NCBI GenBank assembly: GCA_018825925.1
Contig: JAHKAT010000175.1
Location: 1 to 11,507, forward strand
DNA from: Bacteroidota bacterium
GTDB taxonomy: Bacteria; Bacteroidota; Bacteroidia; Flavobacteriales_D; Crocinitomicaceae
DNA: 11,507 bases
Direction: 5' to 3'
Positions 1 to 5,254 of this stretch are shown here, in pieces. Positions within the stretch are counted from its first letter, which is position 1. Every line of letters begins with the position of its first letter. The position numbers and the translations under genes were made by a program. The notes below the pieces were generated by a model. The model had not been told where the DNA came from and searched no databases. It worked only from the letters and a program-made list of their open reading frames with translations.

Positions 1-247
1 AAAAATGAATTTCTATTTAGAACTTTTGGACGAGCAAGTAAAAACAGAAGACGATAACCCAACGATTGGGATAATTCTCTGTCCGGAAAAAGATGATCTT
101 GAGGTGGAATATGCGTTAAGAACTAGCTCCAAACCTATTGGGATTTCGGAGTACAAACTAACGCACAAATTACCCGAACAATTGAGAGGGAAAATCCCGA
201 ATAAAGAAGAATTAAAAAGAATGCTAACACGCGCTAAAAAATCATAG
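1..247 (+). CDS. C-terminal end of a YhcG/DUF1016 PDDEXK-family nuclease (5' end outside window)
   Basis: The reading frame is open from the left edge (frame of base 2) to the TAG at 245-247, so this is the tail of a larger gene. The visible ~80 residues match the end of the DUF1016/YhcG family: a segment starting MNFYLELLDEQV, then NPTIGIILC, VEYALR, KPIGISEY and a closing LP-QLRGKIPNKEEL stretch. Family members are about 330-380 residues, with an N-terminal DUF1016 domain and a C-terminal PDDEXK nuclease fold. The catalytic D...D-x-K residues lie just upstream of this part and are not visible. The proteins are linked to DNA metabolism and often travel with mobile elements and restriction loci; the exact role is unknown. 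The ATG at 5 is an internal methionine and not the start. The stop codon lies inside the attC-like site at 222-293, as is common for cassette genes. Confidence 0.85.
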   Translation, partial: KMNFYLELLDEQVKTEDDNPTIGIILCPEKDDLEVEYALRTSSKPIGISEYKLTHKLPEQLRGKIPNKEELKRMLTRAKKS

Positions 248-287
248 CAGCCCGTCGGGACGGCAACCATTTTTTTAGTGCTAGTCG
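1..287 (+). mobile_element. Integron-type gene cassette 1 (partial): yhcG-like nuclease
   Basis: This is the right end of a cassette that begins outside the window. Its right boundary is set at the G of the R' box GTTAGCA (287-293), where an integron integrase would cut. The cassette holds one + strand gene whose last codons run into its own attC-like site. The call depends on the attC interpretation of 222-293. Confidence 0.55.
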
Positions 288-293
288 TTAGCA
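222..293 (+). other. attC-like recombination site 1 (72 bp)
   Basis: Nested imperfect hairpin with the box order of an integron attC site. R'' is TGCTAAC (222-228), followed by a 2-nt spacer. L'' is GCGCTAAAAAAT (231-242). A central stem pairs CCGTC (252-256) with GACGG (259-263). L' is ATTTTTTTAGTGC (269-281), then a 5-nt spacer and R' GTTAGCA (287-293). R'' and R' are exactly complementary over 7 bp. L'' and L' pair apart from one extra T in the L' arm and one G-T pair; a bulged base there is typical of attC and sets which strand recombines. A competing perfect 9-bp hairpin (275-283 with 289-297, loop 5) uses the right part. R' differs from the GTTRRRY consensus at its last positions, but the core is intact. 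Confidence 0.7.
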
Positions 294-1579
294 CTAATTG
301 AAATCAAAAACACTATGACACAATCCCCCTTCATCTGGACAGTTTTTCTCACTTTGACATTCGCGTCCAATATCTGCAAAAGTCAGGTTCAAACTGATTC
401 ATTGAAAGACAGTATTATCAATTCAAAATTAAGTTCTGTTGGCCAAACTAAAATCATCAAAAATCCTCCCGCTAAAGGATATTCAAGAGGCTCTGGTAAG
501 GTCTATTGTTCCTTGATGGATAAAGCTGGCAACCTTTGGTTCGGCACTACGTTTGATGGAGTCTATTATTTTGATGGAAAATCATTTATCAATTTTACTA
601 CAAAAGATGGACTTAACGGTAATTGCGTTTATTCAATTTTAGAGGATAAAGATGGTAATATTTGGTTTGGAACAAATGATGGTGTTTGTCGTTATGATGG
701 AAATACAATAGCCGATTTTCCGATTGACGGCTACAACGGAGGTGCTGGAGCAATGCTCCAAGATAAAAATGGAACAATGTGGTTCGGTACATCCAATGGT
801 GTTTATTGTTACAATGGAAATTCCTTTACTCATTTTTTAGAAAATGATAGCGTAGTAAATAAGAAAAGTCTTCATCTTAAATATGTGGATTGCATGTTAG
901 AAGATAAAAATGGAAATATTTGGTTTGGTTCCGGAATGCAGGGCCAAGAAGCTATTTGCCGTTACGATGGAAAATCCATTACTAATTTTAAACCAAATGA
1001 CGATGTTTGGATTTGTAATATGGTAGAGGATAAAGCAGGGAACATTTGGTTCTCTGGGAGAAATCACGGTTGTTTTCGATATGATGGAAATACCTTTACT
1101 GATTTTACGGAGAAAATTGGATTTAGTCCTAGAGTCGATACACTTGAAACTCTTTGTCTTACCGGAAAAGTTGGAAATGGTCCTATTTTAGAAGATAAAA
1201 CTGGAAACATCTGGTTCACTGGTATTGAAATTAGGCTTGGTGGTGACGGCGGGATATGGAATTATGATGGGGAATCCTGTTCCAATTTGACTAATAAGGA
1301 AGGCTTTGGAAATAATCTTGCTTGGTGTATGGTTGAAGATAGAGAGGGAAATATTTGGATAGGCACACAAAATACCGGTTTGTACAAGTTTGATGGAAAA
1401 ACAATTACCTGTTTTTCGGAATAGACCACATTAACCACTAATCGGACTAAAGTAACTCTTGCTTATACTTTTGGCATAAAACATATGAGGACAAGTGTAA
1501 ATATGAATAACTACTGCTAACAACAAATAAAAATTCATTGCTGCTTCGTACCTTGCAGCAACGCTTTTTACATTTACCG
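288..1579 (+). mobile_element. Integron-type gene cassette 2: secreted propeller protein
   Basis: The cassette runs from the T after the cut G of attC-like site 1 to the G of the R' box of site 2. It opens with (G)TTAGCA and its closing R'' box is TGCTAAC (1515-1521), the exact reverse complement. On excision as a circle it would rebuild a perfectly matched R''/R' pair. It carries a single gene starting 27 bp from the boundary, followed by about 90 bp without a gene before the attC-like site. Confidence 0.65.
315..1424 (+). CDS. Secreted seven-repeat two-component-regulator propeller (Reg_prop) protein
   Basis: 369 residues. The N-terminus has a hydrophobic segment (about residues 7-18) ending near ICKSQ, which looks like a type I signal peptide and lacks a lipobox. 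The rest contains seven repeats of the Reg_prop type. Each has a D-K-x-G-N-I-W-F-G core (the last is DREGNIWIGT), followed by a G-V-x-x-Y-D-G-x-x-x-x-x-F segment. Seven repeats fit one closed seven-bladed beta-propeller. In Bacteroidota this domain usually forms the periplasmic sensor of hybrid two-component systems. Here there is no transmembrane helix, histidine kinase or regulator domain after it, so the protein is probably a free secreted or periplasmic propeller with a binding role; the ligand is unknown. It is the only gene of its cassette. No promoter is visible close upstream, so transcription may come from outside the cassette. Confidence 0.85.
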   Translation: MTQSPFIWTVFLTLTFASNICKSQVQTDSLKDSIINSKLSSVGQTKIIKNPPAKGYSRGSGKVYCSLMDKAGNLWFGTTFDGVYYFDGKSFINFTTKDGLNGNCVYSILEDKDGNIWFGTNDGVCRYDGNTIADFPIDGYNGGAGAMLQDKNGTMWFGTSNGVYCYNGNSFTHFLENDSVVNKKSLHLKYVDCMLEDKNGNIWFGSGMQGQEAICRYDGKSITNFKPNDDVWICNMVEDKAGNIWFSGRNHGCFRYDGNTFTDFTEKIGFSPRVDTLETLCLTGKVGNGPILEDKTGNIWFTGIEIRLGGDGGIWNYDGESCSNLTNKEGFGNNLAWCMVEDREGNIWIGTQNTGLYKFDGKTITCFSE

Positions 1580-1585
1580 TTAGGT
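1515..1585 (+). other. attC-like recombination site 2 (71 bp)
   Basis: R'' is TGCTAAC (1515-1521), followed by a 3-nt spacer. L'' is AAATAAAAA (1525-1533). A central 7-bp stem pairs TTGCTGC (1538-1544) with GCAGCAA (1555-1561) around a 10-nt loop. L' is TTTTTACATTT (1565-1575), with two extra bases (A1570, C1571) relative to L''. A 3-nt spacer then leads to R' GTTAGGT (1579-1585), which fits GTTRRRY exactly. R'' and R' of this site match over only 5 bp, as expected because they belong to two different cassettes. Size and layout agree with site 1 although the central sequences differ. Confidence 0.7.
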
Positions 1586-1677
1586 GTAATGTTGCCATAT
1601 CCCGAAAGAAAGGACCGCGTACGTAACTGTAAAGTAAATCTGACTAGCAAGAGCAGATGGAACCGAAAACTGTATTA

Positions 1678-1696
1678 CTAGATCGAACTCTAGATC
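1678..1696 (+). repeat. Direct repeat CTAGATC x2 upstream of the parDE promoter
   Basis: CTAGATC occurs at 1678-1684 and again at 1690-1696, 12 bp apart start to start, just upstream of the -33 element. The spacing of about one helical turn would suit a protein-binding site, but no binding is shown by the sequence alone. Confidence 0.3.
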
Positions 1697-1706
1697 AATT
1701 GAAATT

Positions 1707-1736
1707 TTGATTTTATACCAATTTTTGGTAAATTTG
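1707..1736 (+). promoter_or_regulatory. Bacteroidota-type promoter of parDE
   Basis: A -33 element TTG (1707-1709), a 19-bp spacer and the -7 element TAAATTTG (1729-1736) match the Bacteroidota consensus TTG-N19-TAnnTTTG exactly. The antitoxin ATG at 1752 follows 15 bp after the -7 box, leaving a very short leader. This also argues against a longer antitoxin reading from 1707, whose extra codons would be the promoter. Confidence 0.7.
1716..1730. promoter_or_regulatory. Probable ParD operator: perfect inverted repeat TACCAA-TTT-TTGGTA
   Basis: A perfect 6-bp inverted repeat with a 3-bp centre sits between the -33 and -7 elements and runs into the first two bases of the -7 box. ParD-type ribbon-helix-helix antitoxins repress their own operon by binding palindromes over the promoter, so the position suits autoregulation. 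Binding itself is inferred. Confidence 0.5.
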
Positions 1737-1751
1737 AGTAAAATATCGATA

Positions 1752-2000
1752 ATGAAGAACACATCAATATCACTCGGTAATTATTTTGAACAATTTGTGA
1801 GTACCCAGGTCTCGGCTGGACGCTATAAAAATGTTAGTGAGGTAATCAGAGCGGGGCTGCGACTCCTGGAAGATGAAGAAAGTAAAACCCTTGTGCTAAG
1901 AAATGCAATTCAAGAAGGTTTAAATAGTCCAAGAGTTGAAAATTTTGATTTTGACGCAAATCTTGAAAAATTGAAAGCTGAAAACAGAAAGAATGGCTAA
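1752..2000 (+). CDS. parD: Type II antitoxin, ParD/CopG family
   Basis: 82 residues from the ATG at 1752. The sequence MKNTSISLGNYFEQFVSTQV, then GRYKNVSEVIRAGLRLLE, is the classic ParD ribbon-helix-helix N-terminus: a beta strand for DNA contact and two helices for dimerisation. The C-terminal part (about residues 45-82: an acidic, Lys-rich tail with NSPRVENFDFDA) is the toxin-binding segment. It should neutralise the ParE product of the next gene and repress the operon. The reading frame stays open upstream to 1707, but that part coincides with the promoter, so I choose 1752. The gene overlaps parE by 8 bp, indicating translational coupling. Length is normal for the family. Confidence 0.9.
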   Translation: MKNTSISLGNYFEQFVSTQVSAGRYKNVSEVIRAGLRLLEDEESKTLVLRNAIQEGLNSPRVENFDFDANLEKLKAENRKNG

Positions 2001-2292
2001 AGTTATACTTCGGCAAAAGGCTATTGACGATTTAAATAATATTTGGGTCTATAGTTTCGAGAAAGGATCTCAAAATCAAGCGAACAAATACTACTCCTTG
2101 ATCAGGTACGCCTGTAATGAAATTGGCAAAAATCCAAATCTCGGAAAAGTGTATAATGAAATAAGTGAAAATTTATGTGGCCTGAAATCTGGAAAACACA
2201 TAATATTTTATCAATTGATATCAGGAGAAGAAATTGACGTAATCAGGATCTTACACGAAAGTATGGATTTGAAAACCAGATTGTTTGAGTGA
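1993..2292 (+). CDS. parE: Type II toxin, ParE/RelE superfamily
   Basis: 99 residues. The family pattern is clear: an N-terminal helix with A-I-D-D-L-N-N-I-W-V-Y, a second helix with QANKYYSLIRYACNEIGKNP, the NLGK-VY link, and beta strands with LKSGKHIIFYQLI and IDVIRILHESMDLKTRL. ParE toxins of this fold act on DNA gyrase, blocking replication; that target is family knowledge and not visible here. It starts inside the end of parD (8-bp overlap), so the two are made from one transcript. The gene ends 8 bp before the R'' box of attC-like site 3, the tight fit expected in a cassette. No truncation is seen. Confidence 0.9.
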   Translation: MAKVILRQKAIDDLNNIWVYSFEKGSQNQANKYYSLIRYACNEIGKNPNLGKVYNEISENLCGLKSGKHIIFYQLISGEEIDVIRILHESMDLKTRLFE

Positions 2293-2300
2293 ATAAATAC

Positions 2301-2450
2301 ACCTAACATGGGTTGTACCCCAGCACCTTACACACTCTCTTCGTAAATCTGGTTTTTATGAGAAAAAAGTCTTATTTTAATGACCGCGAAGCAGCGCCGA
2401 AGGCAAAACGATATTGGGACTGCGCCGTGGCAAACCCCTTGTCGTTAAGG
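2301..2450 (+). other. attC-like recombination site 3 (about 150 bp, long form)
   Basis: R'' is ACCTAAC (2301-2307), the exact complement of the R' box opening the same cassette at 1579-1585. L'' GGGTTGT (2310-2316) pairs with GCAAACCC (2430-2437) with one bulged base and one G-T pair. A 6-nt spacer CTTGTC then leads to R' GTTAAGG (2444-2450); site 1 also has GTC directly before its R' box. The interior is far larger than in sites 1 and 2, pairs weakly by eye, and is GC-rich over about 2387-2438 compared with its surroundings. R' deviates from GTTRRRY at the last base. Less certain than the other two sites, mainly because the centre is not clearly folded. Confidence 0.55.
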
Positions 2451-2465
2451 CCAATTAAAAAAGAA

Positions 2466-3074
2466 GTGGATATAATTCAATTTTATAAAAAGGACAAGTT
2501 CTTCACGAAATCAGAATATGATAGTTCTGGTCGAAATGAATTTTTTAGTTGGCCAGAAAGTATTGCTTCAAAAACGGGCTTTTTGGAAGAAAACACACTG
2601 TTCCTTAATTCAAACGCCCACTCCAATTTGAATTCAAAAACTATTGGACTCTTTGTTCTCCAAGATCATATTGAGGCACCCCCAAGAAAAAGAGATTTGA
2701 AAGAATTTTACTTCTTTTCTCCACAAACATTAAGGTCCAATGTCGAACTTTTTGAATTGATTAAAACTGGTGAAAGATATGAGGTATGGTTTGATGGAAT
2801 TACTAACTCCTTTCAAATTGGAATACCAAAAAGGGATCGATTCAAATTGTGTAACCTAGAGATTGGTCAATCAGTGGAAATAAAAATCAACGGAAAACAC
2901 GACTTTACTATGACCGGAAGGTCAGAAAGAACTTTTAGAGAAAAACAGTATTTAATCAAATACGTGGGTAAAGCTGACAGTATTGAAATTCTGGCACAAA
3001 ATAAAATTGAAAAAATGAAGACTCTCAATGTCGAAAACCTTCAAAAAGTTGACCTAAGGAAAATATTGAATTAA
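2466..3074 (+). CDS. Hypothetical protein, family not recognised
   Basis: 203 residues if the GTG at 2466 is the start. The frame is open further left (ATG at 2358, TTG at 2313), but those codons fall inside attC-like site 3. Their translation also has a different character, rich in Arg, Ala and Pro with a W-D-C-A segment. GTG 2466 follows an A-rich AAAAAAGAA run and lies 15 bp past the R' box, where cassette genes usually begin. The protein is soluble and polar, with no signal peptide or membrane segment. The C-terminal ~100 residues contain LFELIKTGERYEVWFDGI and GQSVEIKINGKHDFTMTG, which suggests a small beta-rich domain. The last ~25 residues look helical. The HPF-like gene follows after 12 bp, so the two may share a transcript. 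It may be a fourth cassette gene or the first chromosomal gene after the array. Confidence 0.65.
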   Translation: MDIIQFYKKDKFFTKSEYDSSGRNEFFSWPESIASKTGFLEENTLFLNSNAHSNLNSKTIGLFVLQDHIEAPPRKRDLKEFYFFSPQTLRSNVELFELIKTGERYEVWFDGITNSFQIGIPKRDRFKLCNLEIGQSVEIKINGKHDFTMTGRSERTFREKQYLIKYVGKADSIEILAQNKIEKMKTLNVENLQKVDLRKILN

Positions 3075-3086
3075 AAATTTAAGACT

Positions 3087-3401
3087 ATGAAAATACAACT
3101 CAACACAGACAAAAATATTCAAGGCACAGAAAATCTAGAAGCTGTTATTTCTGAAAAAATCAATCATAACTTTAAGCAATTTGCTGAAAACATTACACGT
3201 GTTGAAATACATCTTTCAGATGAGAATGCAAATAAATCGGGTCCTGACGATATACAATGTAAGATCGAAGCACGTATTGAAGGTGCACAGCCCGTGATGG
3301 TTGTAAGTAAAAATAGTTCAAAAGAAATAGCTATTGATAACGCAATAAACAAAATGAAAGCATCGCTTGACACTATTATTGGAAAAATAAAGAACAGATA
3401 G
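3087..3401 (+). CDS. HPF/RaiA-family ribosome-associated protein (short form)
   Basis: 104 residues, matching the S30AE / sigma-54 modulation fold: an N-terminal strand (MKIQLNTDKNI), a helix with LEAVISEKINHNFKQFAENI, a strand pair around TRVEIHLSDENA and CKIEARIEGAQPVMVVS, and a last helix with SKEIAIDNAINKMKASLDTII. Such proteins bind the decoding region of the 30S subunit and put ribosomes into an inactive or hibernating state under stress. The length is that of short HPF/YfiA forms; the long-HPF C-terminal dimerisation domain is absent. It lies 12 bp after an unrecognised gene and 167 bp before a dnaJ-like gene, a context that fits stress response. Family membership is fairly sure; whether it promotes or prevents 100S dimers cannot be told. 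Confidence 0.8.
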   Translation: MKIQLNTDKNIQGTENLEAVISEKINHNFKQFAENITRVEIHLSDENANKSGPDDIQCKIEARIEGAQPVMVVSKNSSKEIAIDNAINKMKASLDTIIGKIKNR

Positions 3402-3568
3402 TTTCAAATTTATTTGCATTATAGGCAACAAATTAAGACAAAGTCGAAAAGGTAACACTACCTTCACTTCATACCCAAAAGCTCAAATTCGAGAGACAGG
3501 TACGAAGGTATAGCCTTGAACGTTGTGCAACATTGAACACATGAAATTCTTCAATCAAAACATTCTAA
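3402..3568 (+). other. Structured leader before dnaJ-like gene with competing hairpins
   Basis: No gene is seen here. TACCTT (3459-3464) can pair with AAGGTA just upstream (3449-3454, 4-nt loop). Alternatively TACCTTC (3459-3465) can pair with GAAGGTA downstream (3504-3510), with inner pairs TACC/GGTA (3472-3475 with 3499-3502) and CTC/GAG. The two folds exclude each other. GTTGTGC at 3522-3528 resembles an integron R' box, but I find no convincing R'' partner. It could therefore be an RNA switch or a decayed attC site; neither is established. Confidence 0.35.
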
Positions 3569-4459
3569 ATGGCATTTATAGACTATTATAAAATATTGGG
3601 AATTGAAAAAAAAGCAACCCAAGCGGATATAAAAAAGGCTTATAGGAAATTAGCTCGAAAATATCATCCTGATTTAAATCCTAACGACAAGAATGCGGAG
3701 AAAAAATTCAAAGAAATTAATGAAGCTAATGAAGTTCTGAGCGACGCAGAAAATCGAAAGAAATATGATAAATATGGAGAAGATTGGAAACATGCCGATG
3801 AATTTGATAAAGCACAACAACAAAATCAACAATCACGAAAAGGTTCTCAAGGTCAATCCTCACGTAATTTTTCAGAAAGCGAATATTCCGACTTCTTTGA
3901 ATCTATGTTCGGTGGTGGTACAACTAGAGGTGGAAGTGTTAAATTTAAGGGACAAGATTTTCATGCAGAATTGCATCTTGACCTGAAAGATGTTTATGAA
4001 ACCCATAAACGCACCCTAACTGTCAATGGCAAGAATATACGACTAACAATTCCCGCTGGAGTAATAAACGGACAAATTATTAGAATAAAAGGACACGGTG
4101 GTGAAGGATTGAATGGCGGACCAAAGGGAGATCTGATTCTGGAATTTTCAATTGCCAACCACACCAATTTTAAACGTGACAAGGACAACTTATATGCTAC
4201 CGCAGATATTGATATATTCAAGGCATTGTTGGGTGGCGAAATTACAATTGACACTTTTACAGGCAAAGTGAAGTTGGAAGTAAAACCCGAAACTCAAAGC
4301 GGAACAAAAGTGAAATTGAAAGGTAAGGGGTTTCCTGTCTATAAAAAGGATGGTGAATTCGGAGATTTGTACATTACTTACAATGTAGTATTACCAACAA
4401 AGCTGAGCGAAAAAGAAAAAGAATTATTTAATGAGTTAGCTAAATTGAGATCCAAATGA
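3569..4459 (+). CDS. cbpA: CbpA-type DnaJ (class II J-domain co-chaperone)
   Basis: 296 residues. The J domain (about 5-70) starts DYYKILGI and carries the essential HPD motif at H33-P34-D35, which stimulates the ATPase of DnaK. A Gln/Ser/Gly-rich linker (about 80-125, with GGGTTRGG) replaces the G/F region. There are no CxxCxGxG zinc-finger repeats, so this is the CbpA/DnaJ-class II type. The C-terminal half (about 130-290) contains the two beta-barrel substrate-binding domains, with TIPAGVINGQIIRIKGHGGEG and GEITIDTFTGKVKLEVKPETQSG followed by KLKGKGFP. Length is close to E. coli CbpA (306). It overlaps the CbpM gene by 4 bp (ATGA), the usual cbpA-cbpM pairing. It should act in the cytoplasm with DnaK on stress-damaged proteins. 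Confidence 0.9.
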   Translation: MAFIDYYKILGIEKKATQADIKKAYRKLARKYHPDLNPNDKNAEKKFKEINEANEVLSDAENRKKYDKYGEDWKHADEFDKAQQQNQQSRKGSQGQSSRNFSESEYSDFFESMFGGGTTRGGSVKFKGQDFHAELHLDLKDVYETHKRTLTVNGKNIRLTIPAGVINGQIIRIKGHGGEGLNGGPKGDLILEFSIANHTNFKRDKDNLYATADIDIFKALLGGEITIDTFTGKVKLEVKPETQSGTKVKLKGKGFPVYKKDGEFGDLYITYNVVLPTKLSEKEKELFNELAKLRSK

Positions 4460-4749
4460 GTAAAGAAAAATTAATCCTAATTAACCAATTGTGTACACAC
4501 TACCAGGTCGAAATGTCATTATTCTCTGAATTAAATGAGTATGGTATCATTGAAATACTAACAATTGAAGATTCATACTTTATTCATGAAGACAAAATAA
4601 GTATTGTTGAAAAAGTAGTCCGGATGCAAAAAGACCTTAGAATAAACTTGGAAGGTGTTGATACCGTGTTGAACCTTTTGGATAAAATCGATGATTTGCA
4701 AACTCAATTAAATACAGTACAAAACAGGCTTCGGTTATACGAAGACTAA
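4456..4749 (+). CDS. cbpM: Chaperone modulator CbpM
   Basis: 97 residues. It has the MerR-like CbpM layout: a short N-terminal part (LILINQLCTHYQVEMSLFSEL), a middle segment with NEYGIIE, a helix around IVEKVVRMQKDLRINLEGVD, and a C-terminal coiled-coil with LDKIDDLQTQLNTVQNRL. CbpM binds the J domain of CbpA and blocks both its DNA binding and its cooperation with DnaK. Its start codon overlaps the stop of the preceding J-domain gene, so translation is coupled and the partner is evident from position. Length agrees with the E. coli protein (about 101). No terminator is clear after it; 71 bp separate it from the next gene. Confidence 0.85.
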   Translation: MSKEKLILINQLCTHYQVEMSLFSELNEYGIIEILTIEDSYFIHEDKISIVEKVVRMQKDLRINLEGVDTVLNLLDKIDDLQTQLNTVQNRLRLYED

Positions 4750-4820
4750 AAAACGATTGCTCACAATACCTTAATGGCATTAAAACGACCTTAGAATAAA
4801 ACATTAGTATTCATTGAATA

Positions 4821-5252
4821 ATGAGGCTAGAATTAAAAATATATCTCAGGCTCTTACTATTCGGATGGTCAATCTACATTGTATCCATCGCGTTGATTTT
4901 GAATGCCTTAAATTTTGAACCAAAAGCTCGGTATTCCATCTATTTTATGGGATCAATAGGAATGATTGCGAAGAGTTTAATTTTTGGATTAAGTGTATTT
5001 AAATCCCTTAAATCTGTTAAAAATCAATTGGATTTTCTCAAAATTTTGATGTACCCGTTTTTTCTATTTATCTTATGGTACTCAATTATATTGATTTACC
5101 AAATTGAAATATTCAGATTTGATCTAAGCTATGGGTATTTTTCTAGATTTCCACATTGGTACAATCAGGTCGGGTCAATTTTTCTTTCAGGATGGTTGAT
5201 TTTTATTACAAATCGATGGGAATATAAATCGAATACGAACAAGCAACGTTAA
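4821..5252 (+). CDS. Small integral membrane protein, family not recognised
   Basis: 143 residues with four likely transmembrane helices: about 8-30 (LRLLLFGWSIYIVSIALIL), 42-60 (IYFMGSIGMIAKSLIFGLSV), 72-93 (LKILMYPFFLFILWYSIILI) and 115-130 (QVGSIFLSGWLIFIT). Both ends carry basic residues (KIYLR, RWEYKSNTNKQR), suggesting the termini face the cytoplasm. No catalytic motif is visible. It ends 2 bp before the SOUL-family gene, so the two are almost certainly one transcription unit and may act together at the membrane, but I know of no defined role. Confidence 0.75.
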   Translation: MRLELKIYLRLLLFGWSIYIVSIALILNALNFEPKARYSIYFMGSIGMIAKSLIFGLSVFKSLKSVKNQLDFLKILMYPFFLFILWYSIILIYQIEIFRFDLSYGYFSRFPHWYNQVGSIFLSGWLIFITNRWEYKSNTNKQR

Positions 5253-5254
5253 AA

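Larger units (their letters stand above)
1580..2444 (+). mobile_element. Integron-type gene cassette 3: parDE toxin-antitoxin
   Basis: The cassette runs from the T after the cut G of R' GTTAGGT (site 2) to the G of R' GTTAAGG (site 3). Its opening GTTAGGT and closing ACCTAAC (2301-2307) are exact reverse complements. It holds a toxin-antitoxin pair with its own promoter, the usual arrangement for TA cassettes, which are thought to stabilise cassette arrays. About 120 bp at its left end (1586-1706) shows no gene. Confidence 0.65.

Noticed and set aside
275..297. Perfect 9-bp hairpin TTAGTGCTA/TAGCACTAA as a terminator of the yhcG-like gene
   Set aside because: No T-run follows it. The bases are better explained as the L' and R' arms of attC-like site 1; the small hairpin is an alternative fold.
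639..1370. Reverse-strand frames with repeated segments inside the propeller gene
   Set aside because: Their repeats only mirror the Reg_prop repeats of the + strand gene.
2313..2465. N-terminal extension of the hypothetical protein (TTG 2313 or ATG 2358)
   Set aside because: It lies inside attC-like site 3 and its composition differs from the rest of the protein; GTG 2466 just after the R' box is preferred.
4750..4820. Possible attC site or terminator between cbpM and the membrane protein gene
   Set aside because: Only a short TAAT/ATTA hairpin is present; no R boxes and no T-run.
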